From Atopsyche davidsoni (lineage: Eukaryota; Arthropoda; Insecta; Trichoptera; Hydrobiosidae): a DNA stretch of 64,000 nucleotides. Of the stretch, positions 31,721-44,231 are shown one piece after another; the first letter of the stretch is position 1; each line of letters begins with the position of its first letter. The stretch is taken from the NCBI GenBank assembly GCA_022113835.1, contig JAILWY010000004.1, positions 5,149,501-5,213,500 of the forward strand. Direction: 5' to 3'. The notes beneath the pieces are model-generated. The model was not told the DNA's origin, searched no databases, and worked only from the letters and a program-made list of their open reading frames with translations. A program made the translations under genes and the position numbers.

Positions 31721-33008
31721 TTATATTTTGGTGCTTATGTATTTAAGGTCTAGGGATGGCAGCATTTTTACCTTATATAATATATTGTAACAGCCCCTAG
31801 AGCATGCAGGCCATCCCCACTCGGTAAAAACCGATTGTAATCGATACAATCCATCGACACCGGTGATGTAATGAGATAGCAAAGATAAATACAATCTGAT
31901 GGGCGATGGCGAAGCCTTGACCGCAATGCAGCACAGTTAGAGTGACAATTACGTGTTGAAACGTCAATGCGTTGTGATGTCTCTTTTAAAGACGATGCAC
32001 TTGCAGCAAGTGTATAAGTTACTATGTGGACGCGTGCAATGTTTCATGAAACAAAGCCTCTGTTTGCATCGCCATTCAACTCTAAACAATAAACTATAGT
32101 CAAATAAAGTGTGGCTTTGAAATGTGATGTTGAAGTGGATTTTTTAAAGTTTAATACTATTTTCCGTTAAAGTTACTATCCCGCAAAATAAAGCAGCATT
32201 CTCTTTCTCTTTTCACATGACTATGCCTGTCTTTTTGCATTTCTATTATCCGGCATCCTAGTAAGGTTGATCTGGCTTATGGCTTACATAGATTTTTTTC
32301 TGCGTGTAATTTCAATACGATCTCTTCGTATTTTTATTATTGACGGAAATAATAAAATTTAAGTAAATTTAATAACAATTTGGATGCACTAGCGTGTGTC
32401 TAGTTCTGTAAATTTTTATCTACCCAAATGAACGCAAAGCTGATTTTCAATCAATCGTTTATATTATTTATTTGTTAATTTTTAATATGCAGTTTACACA
32501 GCCTCTATATCATCTTCATTGATTTTCCGAAACAAATTTTAATTTCAATTATGAATAATAAAACTTCTAATTTACAAAGCTTCAAGATTACAGTGCCTAT
32601 TTTTATTATTTTTTCAAGCAATCGTGCCACGTTTTGAACTGAAGAAATTTATTAAAACTAAATGTATTTAAGCAATATTGCATTAAAAATCTTCAATGCA
32701 AAACTTTTTTCATGTCATGCTCGTTCATAATCCGCCATGCATTTTCGCAGCAGCTTGAGCTGTTTTTTTTATTATTATTATGAGGATATTGTGACTTACG
32801 GGTTTACTGTATATCCAGTCAATTGTTACAGGTAATGTTTGTTTACGTAAAAGGTTTTAGTACCTTTTCAAATCGCCGTAAGTAGAAGCGTTTTCATCAT
32901 AATTTTGCAGTCCAACTTCCGTCGTGATGGTGATAAGTTTTTATTCGGAGATAAAGTTATCGCTACGCAAGCATCGATTGCATTTCTTGTAAAATAATTC
33001 AGACCAAA
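31721..33008. other. intergenic DNA upstream of the fucosyltransferase
   Basis: No gene was recognised. It includes the likely promoter and 5' leader of the gene starting at 33009, without a clear TATA box. Confidence 0.5.
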
Positions 33009-36000
33009 ATGAATAAGTACTATATCGTCAAGAGTATGAAAATTCCCTGCAGATTTTGGTTTAAAAATTGTTTGGTTTGCTTGTTGTTTTTTATTACGAT
33101 TGTGGCTTTTTATTCCCTTAAAAACTTGACCGAAGAGCATGAGTATGAAGAAGTTAGTGTCGCAGTTACAGAAGATAATTTTTCTCACCACATTCACGAG
33201 AACGAAACTGACGACCATGAAAACATTGTCAGTGAATACTACGCCCAAAGAAAGGTACGTCTTTTTATTTTAATGAGATCGGTCGGTGGCTTTTGATATT
33301 TAAAAAAATACCGATTTTTCTCAGTTGATTTCCCCAAAAATCAAAGAAAAAGAATCATTAAAAGGAGACAACTAACCTGGATGAAATCAGTAGGACAAAC
33401 TTATTTTCAGTGAAATAGTCACCAGCCTACTCTGAGGAGAGACACTTGGATAAATTTAAGAGATATTAACAATTTCTTCCATCGATCATTTTTTTACAAA
33501 CGAAAACTTTAAATAATATTTCACAACTAACTATAATGACTCTACAGTGAAAATAAATTACCAAATCTCCTCGCTAGAGCACAATAAATTGGAAAAAATT
33601 AATTAACCTATATATTTGTGATATTTCCATCGCAAAATAATCGTAAACATACTTCTGACTGTATTGCATCAAGCACAGACGATATATTAAATTGTTATCG
33701 GCGATTTTCCAATATCTATAGATTTATCAGTAATTATTTATATTCAGTATTATAGATAAAGCTCGAGTATATGAGCATTCTCACTGACTAAAACATCAAT
33801 AATTGTCTATTCTAGCCATATTATAGACGAGGTGTAGTTTTATTTTATCAACATTATCTGTTCTTTATAACACATATTGAAGACGTGGTGTAGTTTTATT
33901 GTTATTATTGTAGTATGTACGATAAAGAAAACACTAATTTCGATTTGATTATAAAATGCGTTGTTTTAATATATTATCTAAATATTTTTTAATAAATCAC
34001 TCAAGTATTTTATTTAAAAATATTAAAATGGAATTCCACCAAGTACTCTCTGTCAAAAATATTGAATTTATTAATATATTATCTCTTTGATCTGGATTTA
34101 AAGTCAAAAAGTTCAACAGTTCAACGTATTATATGATATTTTCGGACCTCAAGTGGGATTCGGAGTCCTCGGATCCTTCGACTACCGAAGGATTATTCAA
34201 GTCGCAATATCTCATAAATACTTCTCCTTTACAATTTCCCACACAATAAAAAACAAGGTAAAATATATGCAACGGTGTGCGGCTTGTTATAAATCTGGCA
34301 TTTGCCAAATTGTATACAGGTTTTTCAAAAACCCCGCATCAGACAGGGTTTCTCGTCCTTTTGAACTTATAGGCAATTTATAATTTGAAACAAAATTGAA
34401 GAAATATGTATGCTCGGATCCGAACCTGAGACCCCACAGTCAACGAAAATTAACTTTTTATATAATTAAGGCTCTATTTTCAATGCCAGCTCGAATAATA
34501 AATACTGCCTAAAGTACCGGAATAAATTTAATTTATCGAAAAATTTCGATGTTTTCAATTCTTATTCTTGTTTATTAATTGTAATATCACAATCAATAAA
34601 CAAGAATTGTAAAATATTTTCATATCAAACAAACGTGGAATTTTGTAAACAGAAATATCATTCTGCGCAAAAGTAATGCCATGGTGGTCAAAAAGTAGCC
34701 AAAGCCATGACTTCTGAGACACTGTGCATGGCATGTATCGCGGTAAAGATCGATGACAATACAAAAAATGCAACAGGACTTGGAACAATAAAATAACAAT
34801 GTCACTCACTGCACGACTATGTCGTGAAAACAGTGGATTTAATAGATATTGTAAAGTTTTATGCGGTGGATAAGTTAAAAGAAGAAACGTTAAAAACTAA
34901 GGATGCTAAAAATTAATTTATTTTGAAAAATACAGAAGACTTATTTGTAAACCAGTATTTAAAAAAAAAAAGTAATTTGAGAAGAGCTATCGGAACCTAC
35001 GTAGTTCGTAGTATTTGCGTAGATATTTTAAATCCAGTCTAAAGTCGCAGGTATGCTGATGGATATATAATTTTTTCAGGGTTTCGCATTGTCCAATCTA
35101 GGAAAAATACTGTATCTTAACGAACCTCTTCCCCCCGCAAGAGACAGGGATTTCAAGATACTGGTTTGGAAGAGAGGAGAATTCCTGGAAAAAAGACATA
35201 TCAGATATTTCACAAAAGAGAGGTATTTCAATTTATTGATATAACTTAAAATCCTAAAGCTATATTTGATGTCAAAATCATATATTTTGTTCCCTAATGT
35301 CCGATAATGCGCGTTGGAGGACTCAGGTAATATTATTAGAAGTGCATCCAAAGTGGCATTACGACAGCGAAAGATTTATAAAAGGGCACCCGTGATTGAT
35401 AAATATGGCGCATGCACGAGTAATTTGACTGTAACAATACTTCCCAGACACAACCCGTTTGCAAAGTGCTCGGTGAATAATTGCAAGCTCACCTACAAGG
35501 ACGAGGAGCTGGACGGAGCCGACGCCGTCATCATACACCTGCAGAGCGCCAAGGGCCTCGACAGCCTGCCCCCCGAGGACTCTCGCGACCCTCGCCAGCG
35601 CTGGATCTTCCTCTCCGACGAGAGCCCCTTCAACACGTTCCAGCTCCAACATCCATGGCAAAACTATAATGGATACTTCAACTGGTCCATGACTTACAGG
35701 TAAATTTAATTTAATTACAAGATACCTCATTTTTCATATGGTAAATTTACAATAGTTCTTATGGCTATGGCTATAATACGGTATGGGCCTTCGATCCTGC
35801 GCGCAGGTTGTGGGGCTTACAGGGTGTGAAAAAACCCTTTTACTGCATGAGTTGATGAATAAATTAAATAGAATACGTTGCCAATGAAGCTACTTTCGCC
35901 GTTGATGTTATGTTGCTTATGATAATGGATGTAGATCAAAAGGCTGGCGACATGTTTGCGTATTCGTTTATTAAGATGATGGACAAAACAGATAATACGT

Positions 36001-37782
36001 GGTTACCAGTCGAGTGTCTGCGTCTCTCTGTATGGGATTGCGTTATCGCGTCGGGTTGTAGGGTTGTTGTAAAATTAGAAAGTCTCTACCTGCGGCAGAG
36101 GCGGAGCTTCACAAGACAAATAATGTAGCGGTGTATTTGCACTGACCGCCGCTACACTACTAAGCTACTACTACTCATCGTACATCAAGACTATACTGTC
36201 CCAAGAAAACACTTCTGAGGGTTTGTACCCCATGGAGCGCGTCGCGTCAGAAGTGGCTACTTATTTCTTCTTCATCAAGTGCCTCTCCTGAGAGGAAGTT
36301 TCACTGAGCATACACTCATGCTGAGCCAGTAGGAGTCCCCGGGTTCTTCTACACCGCAGTTTTATATTGGAAAGAAAAGTCTGCGTATTGCTGCTGCCCA
36401 ATAGCATTATCATATAATCCTTCCCTTATAAAGCTCTGGCGTTTAGATCTGATACTCCTGCTCCAGCAAGCTTCAGAAACAATAGCAGAAGCCCCCCCCC
36501 CCCCCACGTACTTCCACAGAGCACATCCCTCTACAATCATTCCAAGTCCACTACTCCATTACCGATCCAGAATGGCAGCCATGCAAAAGCAACAGAATGG
36601 GGAGAGCGGGGAGGCTACTTACTAACTGGATACTGCAGACTGTGCATCACTCGCGACAACGAGTCACATTTACACTAATTTGGAATATTTTTAATGTAAA
36701 TTTCTAGAGCAGAATCTGACGTCCCCGTAGCGTATGGAAGAACAGTCGGCTTAGAGAAAAGCGTCAATTTCCAAGAAGGAGAGGATCTCTGGTCTCTTAT
36801 TCCGAACATAAATGAAAAACGGAGGGACGTTTTGGTCGGGATAGTAACGTCCAACTGTCGCACAAATAATGCAAAGATGGCATACGTGACCGAGCTGCAG
36901 CAATACCTGGACGTGGACGTTTATGGCAAATGCGGGACAGAGCTTAAAGATGAGTGAGCATTTTTGTTTGTTACTTTTCGCTTAAAATTGGTAAAATTAT
37001 AATTAGACAAGCAAAAGGCTGATTTTATAGTGGGACTCGCGTACTATTGTGGGTCACACGAAGTATGGCAAGCAATATTATTTAAGATGACTGAGGCAGA
37101 GGCGATGAGGGCAGAACATGCCGAGCGATAGAATTATCGCTTTCGAGTTGGTGAACTAATATATAATAAATATACTAAGTATTGTAATGACAAATAATCG
37201 TTGTGGCATCTGCAAGTGGCAACTGATGACTTTTTGCAACAGCAAGTAATTCGACGATATGCTGTGGATTTTTCATGACTACCTCGTGTTTTCAGGTGCC
37301 CGGGCTTATTCGGTTCCGACTGCCCCCGTCTGAATCAGTACTTGTTTTATTTGGCTTTCGAGAACTCCAACTGCAACGAGTACATCACGGAGAAGCCGTG
37401 GTGGCACGGATTCACCAAGGGGGCGGTCCCCATAATTATGGGCTCCAATTCCGCCGACTCCAAGATGTTCTTCCCCCCGAACTCGTACATCCACGTGAAC
37501 GACTACGCGCGACCGTCAGACCTCGCCAGATACTTGCTGTTTCTGAACGAAACTTGGGATGACAATTTCCTGATGTTGCACGAATGGCGCAGGCATTTCA
37601 TGACTATCAACGAGCACGGGTATTACAAGTCTCCTTCGGTGCATTACTGTCGGGTCTGCGAAGCTCTCAACTACAATGACGAGGCACCGCAAGCTCTCAA
37701 TGATCTCTCATTATTCCTGAGCGGTAGGGACAACTGTGTTAGGAAAAAAATAGTAGAATATGCTGATAAAAGTATAGAGTAA
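33009..37782 (+). CDS. alpha-1,3-fucosyltransferase (GT10), five exons
   Basis: Exons: 33009-33254, 35080-35222, 35448-35699, 36708-36953 and 37296-37782. All have GT-AG borders and consistent phases, giving 457 residues. Exon 1 has a short cytoplasmic tail and one signal anchor (WFKNCLVCLLFFITIVAFYSL), a type II Golgi protein. Exon 2 holds RDFKILVWKRGEFLEKRHIR. Exon 3 holds CSVNNCKLTYKDEELDGADAVIIH and RQRWIFLSDESPFNT. Exon 5 carries the GT10 donor-site signature FYLAFENSNCNEYITEKPWW with GAVPIIMG and PPNSYIHV, then a cysteine-rich end (CRVCEALN). GT10 enzymes transfer fucose from GDP-fucose to GlcNAc of glycoproteins. Whether this is the core FucTA type (making the insect HRP epitope) is unresolved. 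The exon 3 start could instead be 35334. Introns 1 and 3 contain a hairpin and a repeat copy. Confidence 0.9.
34564..34607. repeat. 18-bp inverted repeat (hairpin) in fucosyltransferase intron 1
   Basis: The left arm attcttgtttattaattg and right arm caatcaataaacaagaat pair over 18 bp with one mismatch, around an 8-nt loop. Confidence 0.75.
35746..36157 (+). repeat. unnamed interspersed repeat, internally deleted (copy 2)
   Basis: Inserted in intron 3 of the fucosyltransferase, 46 bp past exon 3. Starts tttacaatagttcttatggc and ends with the family's terminal hairpin (tgtagcggt...gaccgccgctaca). About 130 bp present in copy 3 are missing from the middle. Confidence 0.8.
36492..36505 (+). repeat. 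run of 14 C in fucosyltransferase intron 3
   Basis: Homopolymer of 14 cytosines, striking in AT-rich DNA. Confidence 0.9.
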
Positions 37783-38528
37783 ACGTTACTTAGTTTTTCA
37801 GTTTGTTTAAATGAATGTTTAGCTATAAGGAGTACAAGATCGCGCTTTTGTGTCACCGTTGTCATCGTCTACAATGTATATGAACTGCGCGCCCCAAAAT
37901 GACGTAATATTTGTTGTAACATGTTTTGGAGCAGGTTTTCTTGTGACTGTCGACCCTATCGCGACGTCTAACTATAGTCGGGAAAAGTTTACACCAAAAG
38001 TTATGCACAATTGCAAAATAGATTATACATTTAGGTACATGGCTTTTATATAAAATACAACTAGTTAAGATAGTGTTTGGATAAATACAATCTGATAAAC
38101 ACTTTGGGTTTATTGGTGTATTTTCAGATTAAATACAACAGAGACGAAACGTCGGATAAGTAATCATAACTTGACGTGGTTTTTACATGGTCCATTATGG
38201 CAGCCGCCAAAGATGCATCTCGATCTGAAATAATCTGAACTACACCTTTGTTTTAGTGCTACCACCAAATTTTTGTCAAATACGTCTGCGTCTGATTATC
38301 TTAATTATTTCAAAATTGATATTAAAAAAAACATTAGAGGATACTTAGCATAAATGTAAAATTATAATTTATTTTTAACGAAAAGTCATTGGATTAAAAT
38401 AAACAGCAAAACTTCGCGACGGGTTATCTTGGTTTGGATTGACAGTGAAAAAACGTTTTAAACATAAAGCAAAAGAGCGATCTCAAAATAAATTATATTT
38501 CATGATTCGTTATTTTCTTTTTATGTTA
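37783..38528. other. intergenic DNA downstream of the fucosyltransferase
   Basis: No gene was found. It probably holds the 3' untranslated region. Confidence 0.5.
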
Positions 38529-39036
38529 TTTACAATAGTTGTTAGGGCTGTGCTTGCAATACAGTGTGTGGCCATCCCCTAATCCTGGCGCAGGTTATGA
38601 GGCTTCCAAGGTGCGGCTTGGGTAGTAGCGTACAAGGATTTCCCTATTTTATTTATTGAGTTTGTGTACGGAAAAATATGTCCAAAAAACCCTAAACAAC
38701 AAGGATAAATATTCAAAAGATAGCCAAGATGTTTTGTTTTATTTTTACAAAAAACACCTTGAAATAAAAACACGTTCATGTCCACTACTTTCGCCGTTAA
38801 TGTTATATTGATTGTTGGTTATCAATGTAGATCAAAAGGCTGGCGAAATGTTTGCGTACTCGTTTATTTATATGAATTGGACAAGACAGAATAATACGTG
38901 GTTACTGGTCAAGTGCCTGCGTCTCTCTGTGGGGGGCGCGTTGCGTTATCGCTGGGGTTGTTGTAAAATTAACAGAGGGCGGAGCTTAACAAGTCAAATA
39001 ATAATGTAGCGATGTATTTGCACTGACCGCTACACT
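38529..39036 (+). repeat. unnamed interspersed repeat, longest copy (copy 3)
   Basis: About 508 bp. Starts tttacaatagttgttagggc and ends in a hairpin: tgtagcgat (39005-39013) pairs with accgctaca (39026-39034), 12-nt loop. The middle shares atgtagatcaaaaggctggc and gcgtctctctgtg with copies 2 and 4. There are no long terminal inverted repeats and no protein, so the class is unresolved; the 3' hairpin is suggestive of a rolling-circle element, but CTRR is not clear. Confidence 0.8.
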
Positions 39037-39660
39037 ACCTTCCTGGTAATATTTCAATATGCAGGCAGGTACTCGCGATCCAGCTTGTTCCGCATTTTGG
39101 ATATAAAGATATTTAGATAGCGTGGCTGAAAACGGTTCGCCGCGGAGCCATGGTTTTGTGAATGAACGGATGACAATGAAAATTTCAAGGCTGGGGAAAT
39201 GCGTCTTGCGCAGTGAGACTGGAAATGTCAACCGACAACCCCCGACGCGCCGGCTGGCCCCTCGATAGCGAGCCGCATAGTATTCAGATTTATTTAATTT
39301 CTTCAAAAATTCAAGCCCAATCGGTACTGGGTTGATCGCGAATATAATTCAATAGCATCGAAAATATAAATTGATCAACGCATCTAGAATATTATCGCCT
39401 GAATATATTTTTCAGCATACTCACGTCTGCAAGTGGATTTCAGCCATAAGTGATAATAGCAGCGCACTTGGTCGAGTATAAATAGTTTTTTTTCCATATT
39501 TTGTTTGTCAAAAAGCTTACTAGTGTGATCGAAAATACTTGCAAATGAGATGAAATTAAATTTACGCTTTAACTTCAGAATATAATCGCTGCAGTAAGTT
39601 CGATAGACTGAAGCGTAGTATTGCGTTTTTGTTTGATTGAATACTAGAATAAACGGAATC
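39037..39660. other. upstream region of MEK
   Basis: Contains the presumed promoter and 5' leader of the MEK gene. No other gene was seen. Confidence 0.5.
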
Positions 39661-40887
39661 ATGAGTAAAATGTCCAAAAACAAGCTGAACTTGACGCTGC
39701 CACCCGGGTCCATCGACGCCGCGGCCCCGGTCACCCCGTCCGGCACCACCCCGCAGCTCAAGCTGCTGGTGAACTCCGACCTCTCCGGCCGGCGCACGTC
39801 CGGCATGGTGGGCAAGTCCAAGACCAGCATCGAGGCGCTGACCGAGCGCCTGGAGCAAATCGAAATGGACGACACGCAGCGGAAACGAATCGAGGTTTTC
39901 CTCTGCCAGAAGGAAAAGATCGGCGAGCTGAGCGACGACGACTTCGAAAAGCTCGGAGACCTGGGCCAGGGCAACGGCGGCGTCGTCATGAAGGTGCGCC
40001 ACAACTCCACCAAGCTGATCATGGCGCGCAAGCTCATCCACTTGGAGGTGAAACCGGCCATCAAGAAGCAGATCATAAGAGAGCTGAAAGTTCTGCACGA
40101 ATGTAATTTTACTCACATTGTCGGATTCTATGGAGCGTTCTACAGCGATGGCGAAATTTCAATTTGCATGGAGTACATGGACGGAGGATCGCTCGATCTC
40201 ATATTGAAGAAAGCAGGCAAAATTCCTGAGCCCATCCTGGGAACGATTACGTTTGCAGTTTTGAAAGGATTGAGTTACCTGAGAGATAAGCACGCCATTA
40301 TGCACAGAGACGTGAAGCCGTCGAACATTCTCGTTAATAGTAATGGAGAAATAAAAATATGCGACTTTGGAGTGTCCGGACAGTTGATCGACTCGATGGC
40401 GAACTCCTTTGTAGGGACGAGAAGTTACATGTCCCCGGAACGTTTGCAAGGCACTCATTATTCTGTCCAGTCAGATATTTGGTCTCTTGGATTATCGCTC
40501 GTTGAAATGTCTATCGGGATGTATCCTATTCCCCCTCCGGATGCGAAAACTTTAGCTTCAATATTCGGTTCTCAAAATGATGATCACTCTCCAGGCTACG
40601 ACACGAATCCTTCACGCTCTATGGCAATATTTGAGCTTTTGGATTATATTGTGAACGAACCTCCTCCGAAGCTACCGGCGGGAATATTCAGCGATGAATT
40701 CAAAGATTTCGTTGATCGCTGCTTAAAAAAGAATCCCGATGAAAGACCCGATTTGAAAACCCTCATGAGCCACTGCTGGATCAAAACGTCTGACGTAGAT
40801 CATGTTGATATTGCAGGTTGGGTGTGTAAGACAATGGACCTGGTACCGGTCACTCCTTGCTCCAATATTTCCCCCTTTTCATCATAA
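39661..40887 (+). CDS. Dsor1: dual-specificity MAP kinase kinase, MEK1/2 orthologue
   Basis: Intronless, 408 residues from the ATG at 39661; the ATG at 39670 gives MSKNKLNL, the exact start of the fly protein, and is an equally good start. The N-terminal K-x-K-L-x-L is an ERK-docking site. The kinase domain shows a glycine loop (GQGNGGVV), the ATP lysine in [15 protein letters not shown], the catalytic [11 protein letters not shown] (CDFGVSGQL) and the activation loop [16 protein letters not shown], with both regulatory serines that Raf phosphorylates. The proline-rich insert (PIPPPDAKT) and the C-terminal docking region ([13 protein letters not shown]) are present. MEK relays Raf to ERK in the cytosol. 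The first 140 codons are strongly GC-rich and the rest is not. A polyadenylation signal AATAAA lies at 40944-40949. Lack of introns could reflect a retrocopy, but every key residue is kept. Confidence 0.97.
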   Translation: MSKMSKNKLNLTLPPGSIDAAAPVTPSGTTPQLKLLVNSDLSGRRTSGMVGKSKTSIEALTERLEQIEMDDTQRKRIEVFLCQKEKIGELSDDDFEKLGDLGQGNGGVVMKVRHNSTKLIMARKLIHLEVKPAIKKQIIRELKVLHECNFTHIVGFYGAFYSDGEISICMEYMDGGSLDLILKKAGKIPEPILGTITFAVLKGLSYLRDKHAIMHRDVKPSNILVNSNGEIKICDFGVSGQLIDSMANSFVGTRSYMSPERLQGTHYSVQSDIWSLGLSLVEMSIGMYPIPPPDAKTLASIFGSQNDDHSPGYDTNPSRSMAIFELLDYIVNEPPPKLPAGIFSDEFKDFVDRCLKKNPDERPDLKTLMSHCWIKTSDVDHVDIAGWVCKTMDLVPVTPCSNISPFSS

Positions 40888-42694
40888 GTCCATAACGAAC
40901 TAGAATATATTTTAAGTAGATAATATGGATGTGTAAAATATTGAATAAATTAAACTACAGGAATTTTCTATAATCTATTTTATATTACCAAGAAACCCAA
41001 CAATTCCTGCGATGATTTTCCCCATCCCATTTGTGAACAAACATATTGTACTTTCATGAAAATTTTCAAACATTTCCAAAAACACGGGGGAAATATAAGT
41101 GCATAAGTCTTCATTAAAGGTAATGATAAATTAAAGTACTTACCATATTCAAGGACATGGATTTGATGGAAGTTTGTAGTTCCATACAAAATACAATTTT
41201 TTTGAAGCAAATCTCTCGTTATCACTGATGAACTGTTTCCAGAAAATACAAGCGGTATTTTATTTTTATGAACAACACATGTGTGTATAAAACCATTGTA
41301 TTCAAATATTTAAAAAAATATCATCAAATCTAATTTTTATACAAAAACATTAGATTTGCAATAACACCAATAATAAAACATCAGATGCTCACACAATGTC
41401 TACTGGGACAAAATGTCTATTAAACCTTGTTTATCTCTTTAGGTTATACAAATGAAGGCTTGTTGTGAGGTACAAACTACCTACATACATGCATACACAT
41501 CATGTAACATCTAAACTACTTTAGTCAATTGAATATTAATATTAATATTGTTGTATTTATTAATATTTTTAGATCCCTGCAATAGCACCGCCGTATGTAT
41601 TTTGTCTCATGACAAATAATCATTATAATTATAAATATGAGCACTGAGTCCGTGAATATGTTTTTGAAATAAAAAAAAATATCTAAAATCAATACCATAA
41701 TGACAGACATATGTTTATCATATAAAAAATAAATTAAGCTAATTTGTAAATAATTAATCTTTTTAGGACTGAAAAACATTTTCTTGTATCATATGAAAGT
41801 GTAAAACACCGTTTCTTCGGAAGGAGTGAATTTTTGGTTTCTTATTTGGCGCATTGATAAGAAGTGTGGTAAGATGCAATTTTCTTTCAACAATAAATTC
41901 TAGACTATCCAATATAAATAAATTTAAGAAACACATGTTTGGCTTCTAATTTTGTTATGCGGTTTGCTGGCATACTTGCTTGCCGCACACGGTCTCTGAT
42001 TTCAATATAAATTTTTAAAATATAAAAACCATCTCTAGGTTCGAAGTATGGGGATATCGGTTGCCAATGATTTACCAAATAAAATGGTAAATGTAAAAAT
42101 GATTGGCACTAGTTGTTGGTCGCTCAGTGACAGAGAATCAGTTAGGTGTCTTAGTAAAAGTCCCAGGCAGCTTACAAACCCTGGCGTAGGAATAAATATA
42201 GCCACAAATACTTCATTAAATCATTTGCAATAATTAATTTTGATTTCACATTACTTCATAAAAATGCCTGTGCAGTTGACCTATTTTATTTGCTGCATCT
42301 TTCAGAACTCAGATCCTTTGAATCCTGATGTTTCTACAGGCTAAAAAGTAAAGTTAATTATAAATGATTCTGTTTTATTCATTATTATTTGTAGGTCTAA
42401 GAACAATAATGATGACATCAAATGATATGCTAAACTACACTATATATTGTTGTTTTTGAAAATTTGTGACCTGTTTGTTAAATCAATTTAGACTTAACTA
42501 TAAATGCACATTCACTTATCAAATAAGACTTAAAAGTGACAATTTCAGTTATTTCAGAGAATTTTAACAATTACAACTAAAAAAATAAAACAAATGAACA
42601 AGGATTAATAATTGTTTACTGAGTCTTTACAAAATTGTATCATCAAAGATTATTTACAAAAATTATAGATATTATATTTACTTAACTAGATATT
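40888..42694. other. 3' region of MEK and AT-rich intergenic DNA
   Basis: After the MEK poly(A) signal at 40944 there is no recognisable gene. Small open frames have no motifs. The right part is probably the LAMTOR2 3' untranslated region on the minus strand. Confidence 0.5.
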
Positions 42695-43168
42695 TCAAGA
42701 ATGTGCCACTTGCTTTAGTGGCCCCTCAAGGTATTGAGCGAGAGCGTTAGCTTTTTCTTTTAATAATCCAAAGCCAACATTTTCTTTTGCATACAAGCAC
42801 AGCAAGAGATTTGCAACTTGTGTTATTACTAGTTTACCATTAAGACAGTCAATGAGAACTAATTGAAGTCGATCTTCTTTAAAAGCATTGCGGCCGTTTT
42901 TTTCATAAGCAGTCCAGACATTACTAGCAATTGCGGCAGTAACGCGGGCGTCTTTGTCATTGTAGCCCGAGTATGCCAGCAAAGCTCCTTCATGATTTAA
43001 AAGCCTGAAAAGAAATGTATCGATCATGTTTTTGGTTGGAAACTACGACACAAACAAAATACTCAGTCTGTATAATGACAAAAGAAAATATTAAACTCAC
43101 AAAGTATTTTCTATTCCGCCAGTGTTTGCCTGACTGAGAACTTGTATTAATGCTTTCGGCTTTAACAT
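42695..43168 (-). CDS. LAMTOR2: Ragulator subunit LAMTOR2 (p14, roadblock domain)
   Basis: Exon 1 is 43168-43101 ([20 protein letters not shown]...) and exon 2 is 43004-42695. The intron has a gtgagt donor and a ttcttttcag acceptor. The joined protein is 125 residues, the same length as human LAMTOR2. It matches throughout: [45 protein letters not shown] and [12 protein letters not shown]. It is a single roadblock/LC7 domain. LAMTOR2 pairs with LAMTOR3 in the lysosomal Ragulator complex, which anchors Rag GTPases for mTORC1 and scaffolds MEK-ERK signalling on late endosomes. The MEK gene lies 1.8 kb away on the other strand, probably by coincidence. Confidence 0.96.
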
Positions 43169-44053
43169 TTTAAACTACTCGGTACTTTTAATAAAAGGAT
43201 GTGAATGTGACAAAGCGATAGGCGTTATTATTGTGACTTGTCAAATTGACATTTTAGAACGACGTGATCACAGACAAATAATAACAAATATTCTATATTT
43301 TTTAAAAATAAAATCTTAACCGCCCGTCTCAATTGTTAACTTTTGAGCTTTTTTATCATCACCTTTTTATTTAAAATAAATTTTACTAAAAATTGATAAA
43401 CTAACGGTTTATAGCATAATTTGACCAACAAATGAATATGTGCATTTTTAGTTGTTTTAAAATTATTTTTCAAATATAGTTCCTGAAAAAGAAAAAGATT
43501 GATATTATTTTGAAAATGTAAACTTCGTGGATGATTGTATTAAGTAGCCATAATTTTGTTTGTAGTCTATGGTAGAAATGTCATTGTGTGAAAGTATATA
43601 TATTGAATATTCTGTAGCTGTGTTTGTGTGGGAAGTAAAAACGCTGAAGGCTGAAGCTAGTAGCAGGCCAGCAGGAGAGCAGCTTGATGTGAAATACACA
43701 GTGCGTACCAGTAACAGCGGACGTCCATTGGAAACGTCATTCCGCCGTTCAATTCTAACCTTTCCGGCAATGCCAATAATTCATAACTAGTCATCACTCG
43801 AACACTCGTGCAGATCAATCGCGGTGTCAATAGCGTGCTGTCCCGTCGGTTGAATTTCAGCCCACGTGAAAACGCTTCGGGTCGCAAGTCAGACTCGAAC
43901 TCGGAGAGTTGTTTATAAGAGCCATCAGTTGATGTACGTTTGTGTTGTTATACGTATTCACTCAGCGAATACTTGTAATTTTGTGTCAGTGACTTGTGGC
44001 CTGCGATTCGCATCCTTCGTGTTGTGATTGTTGTTCAACGGCAGTAAATAACC
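43169..44053. other. divergent upstream region between LAMTOR2 and a plus-strand gene
   Basis: Serves as 5' region for both neighbours. Arthropod initiator-like TCAGT motifs occur near 43925 and 43984, on the side of the plus-strand gene. No TATA box stands at a proper distance. Confidence 0.4.
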
Positions 44054-44231
44054 ATGCCAGCAAGCGGAGCGGTCTATCAGCCCACCACGGTGACATATGA
44101 GCAGCAGCCGAGCGAGTCGAGATGGCACAGTCCTATTGCCTACATATCCCAATGGTTTTCCAACGGAATCAACAGGACGAGGTTTCTTCTTTGGGGCACA
44201 TTCGTCCTGGGCCTGTGCGTCGTCGCTGGAG
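44054..44231 (+). CDS. first coding exon of a type II membrane protein (partial)
   Basis: ATG at 44054 in good context (aaccATGcc), 59 codons plus one base, then a strong gtatgt donor. The peptide has a cytoplasmic tail of about 41 residues (MPASGAVYQPTTVTYEQQ...) and one hydrophobic segment, RFLLWGTFVLGLCVVAGG, with basic residues before it. That suggests a type II signal anchor as found in membrane peptidases or Golgi transferases. I do not recognise the family. No clear second exon was found to the window end; a possible 12-nt microexon of matching phase is at 52886-52897. The first intron would exceed 8 kb. Confidence 0.6.

Noticed and set aside
34400..34440. Box-B-like sequence in intron 1 of the fucosyltransferase (complement of ggatccgaacc)
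   Set aside because: No box A at a suitable distance and no acceptor pairing.
35359..35730. 123-codon minus-strand frame over fucosyltransferase exon 3
   Set aside because: Antisense to a GC-rich coding exon; no independent signal.
38812..39009. Short open frames shared by the interspersed repeat copies
   Set aside because: Frames differ between copies and are broken by indels; the repeat appears non-coding.
39384..40116. Long minus-strand frames (230 and 184 codons) across the start of MEK
   Set aside because: They arise from the GC-rich codon usage of the MEK 5' part on the opposite strand; no recognisable protein.
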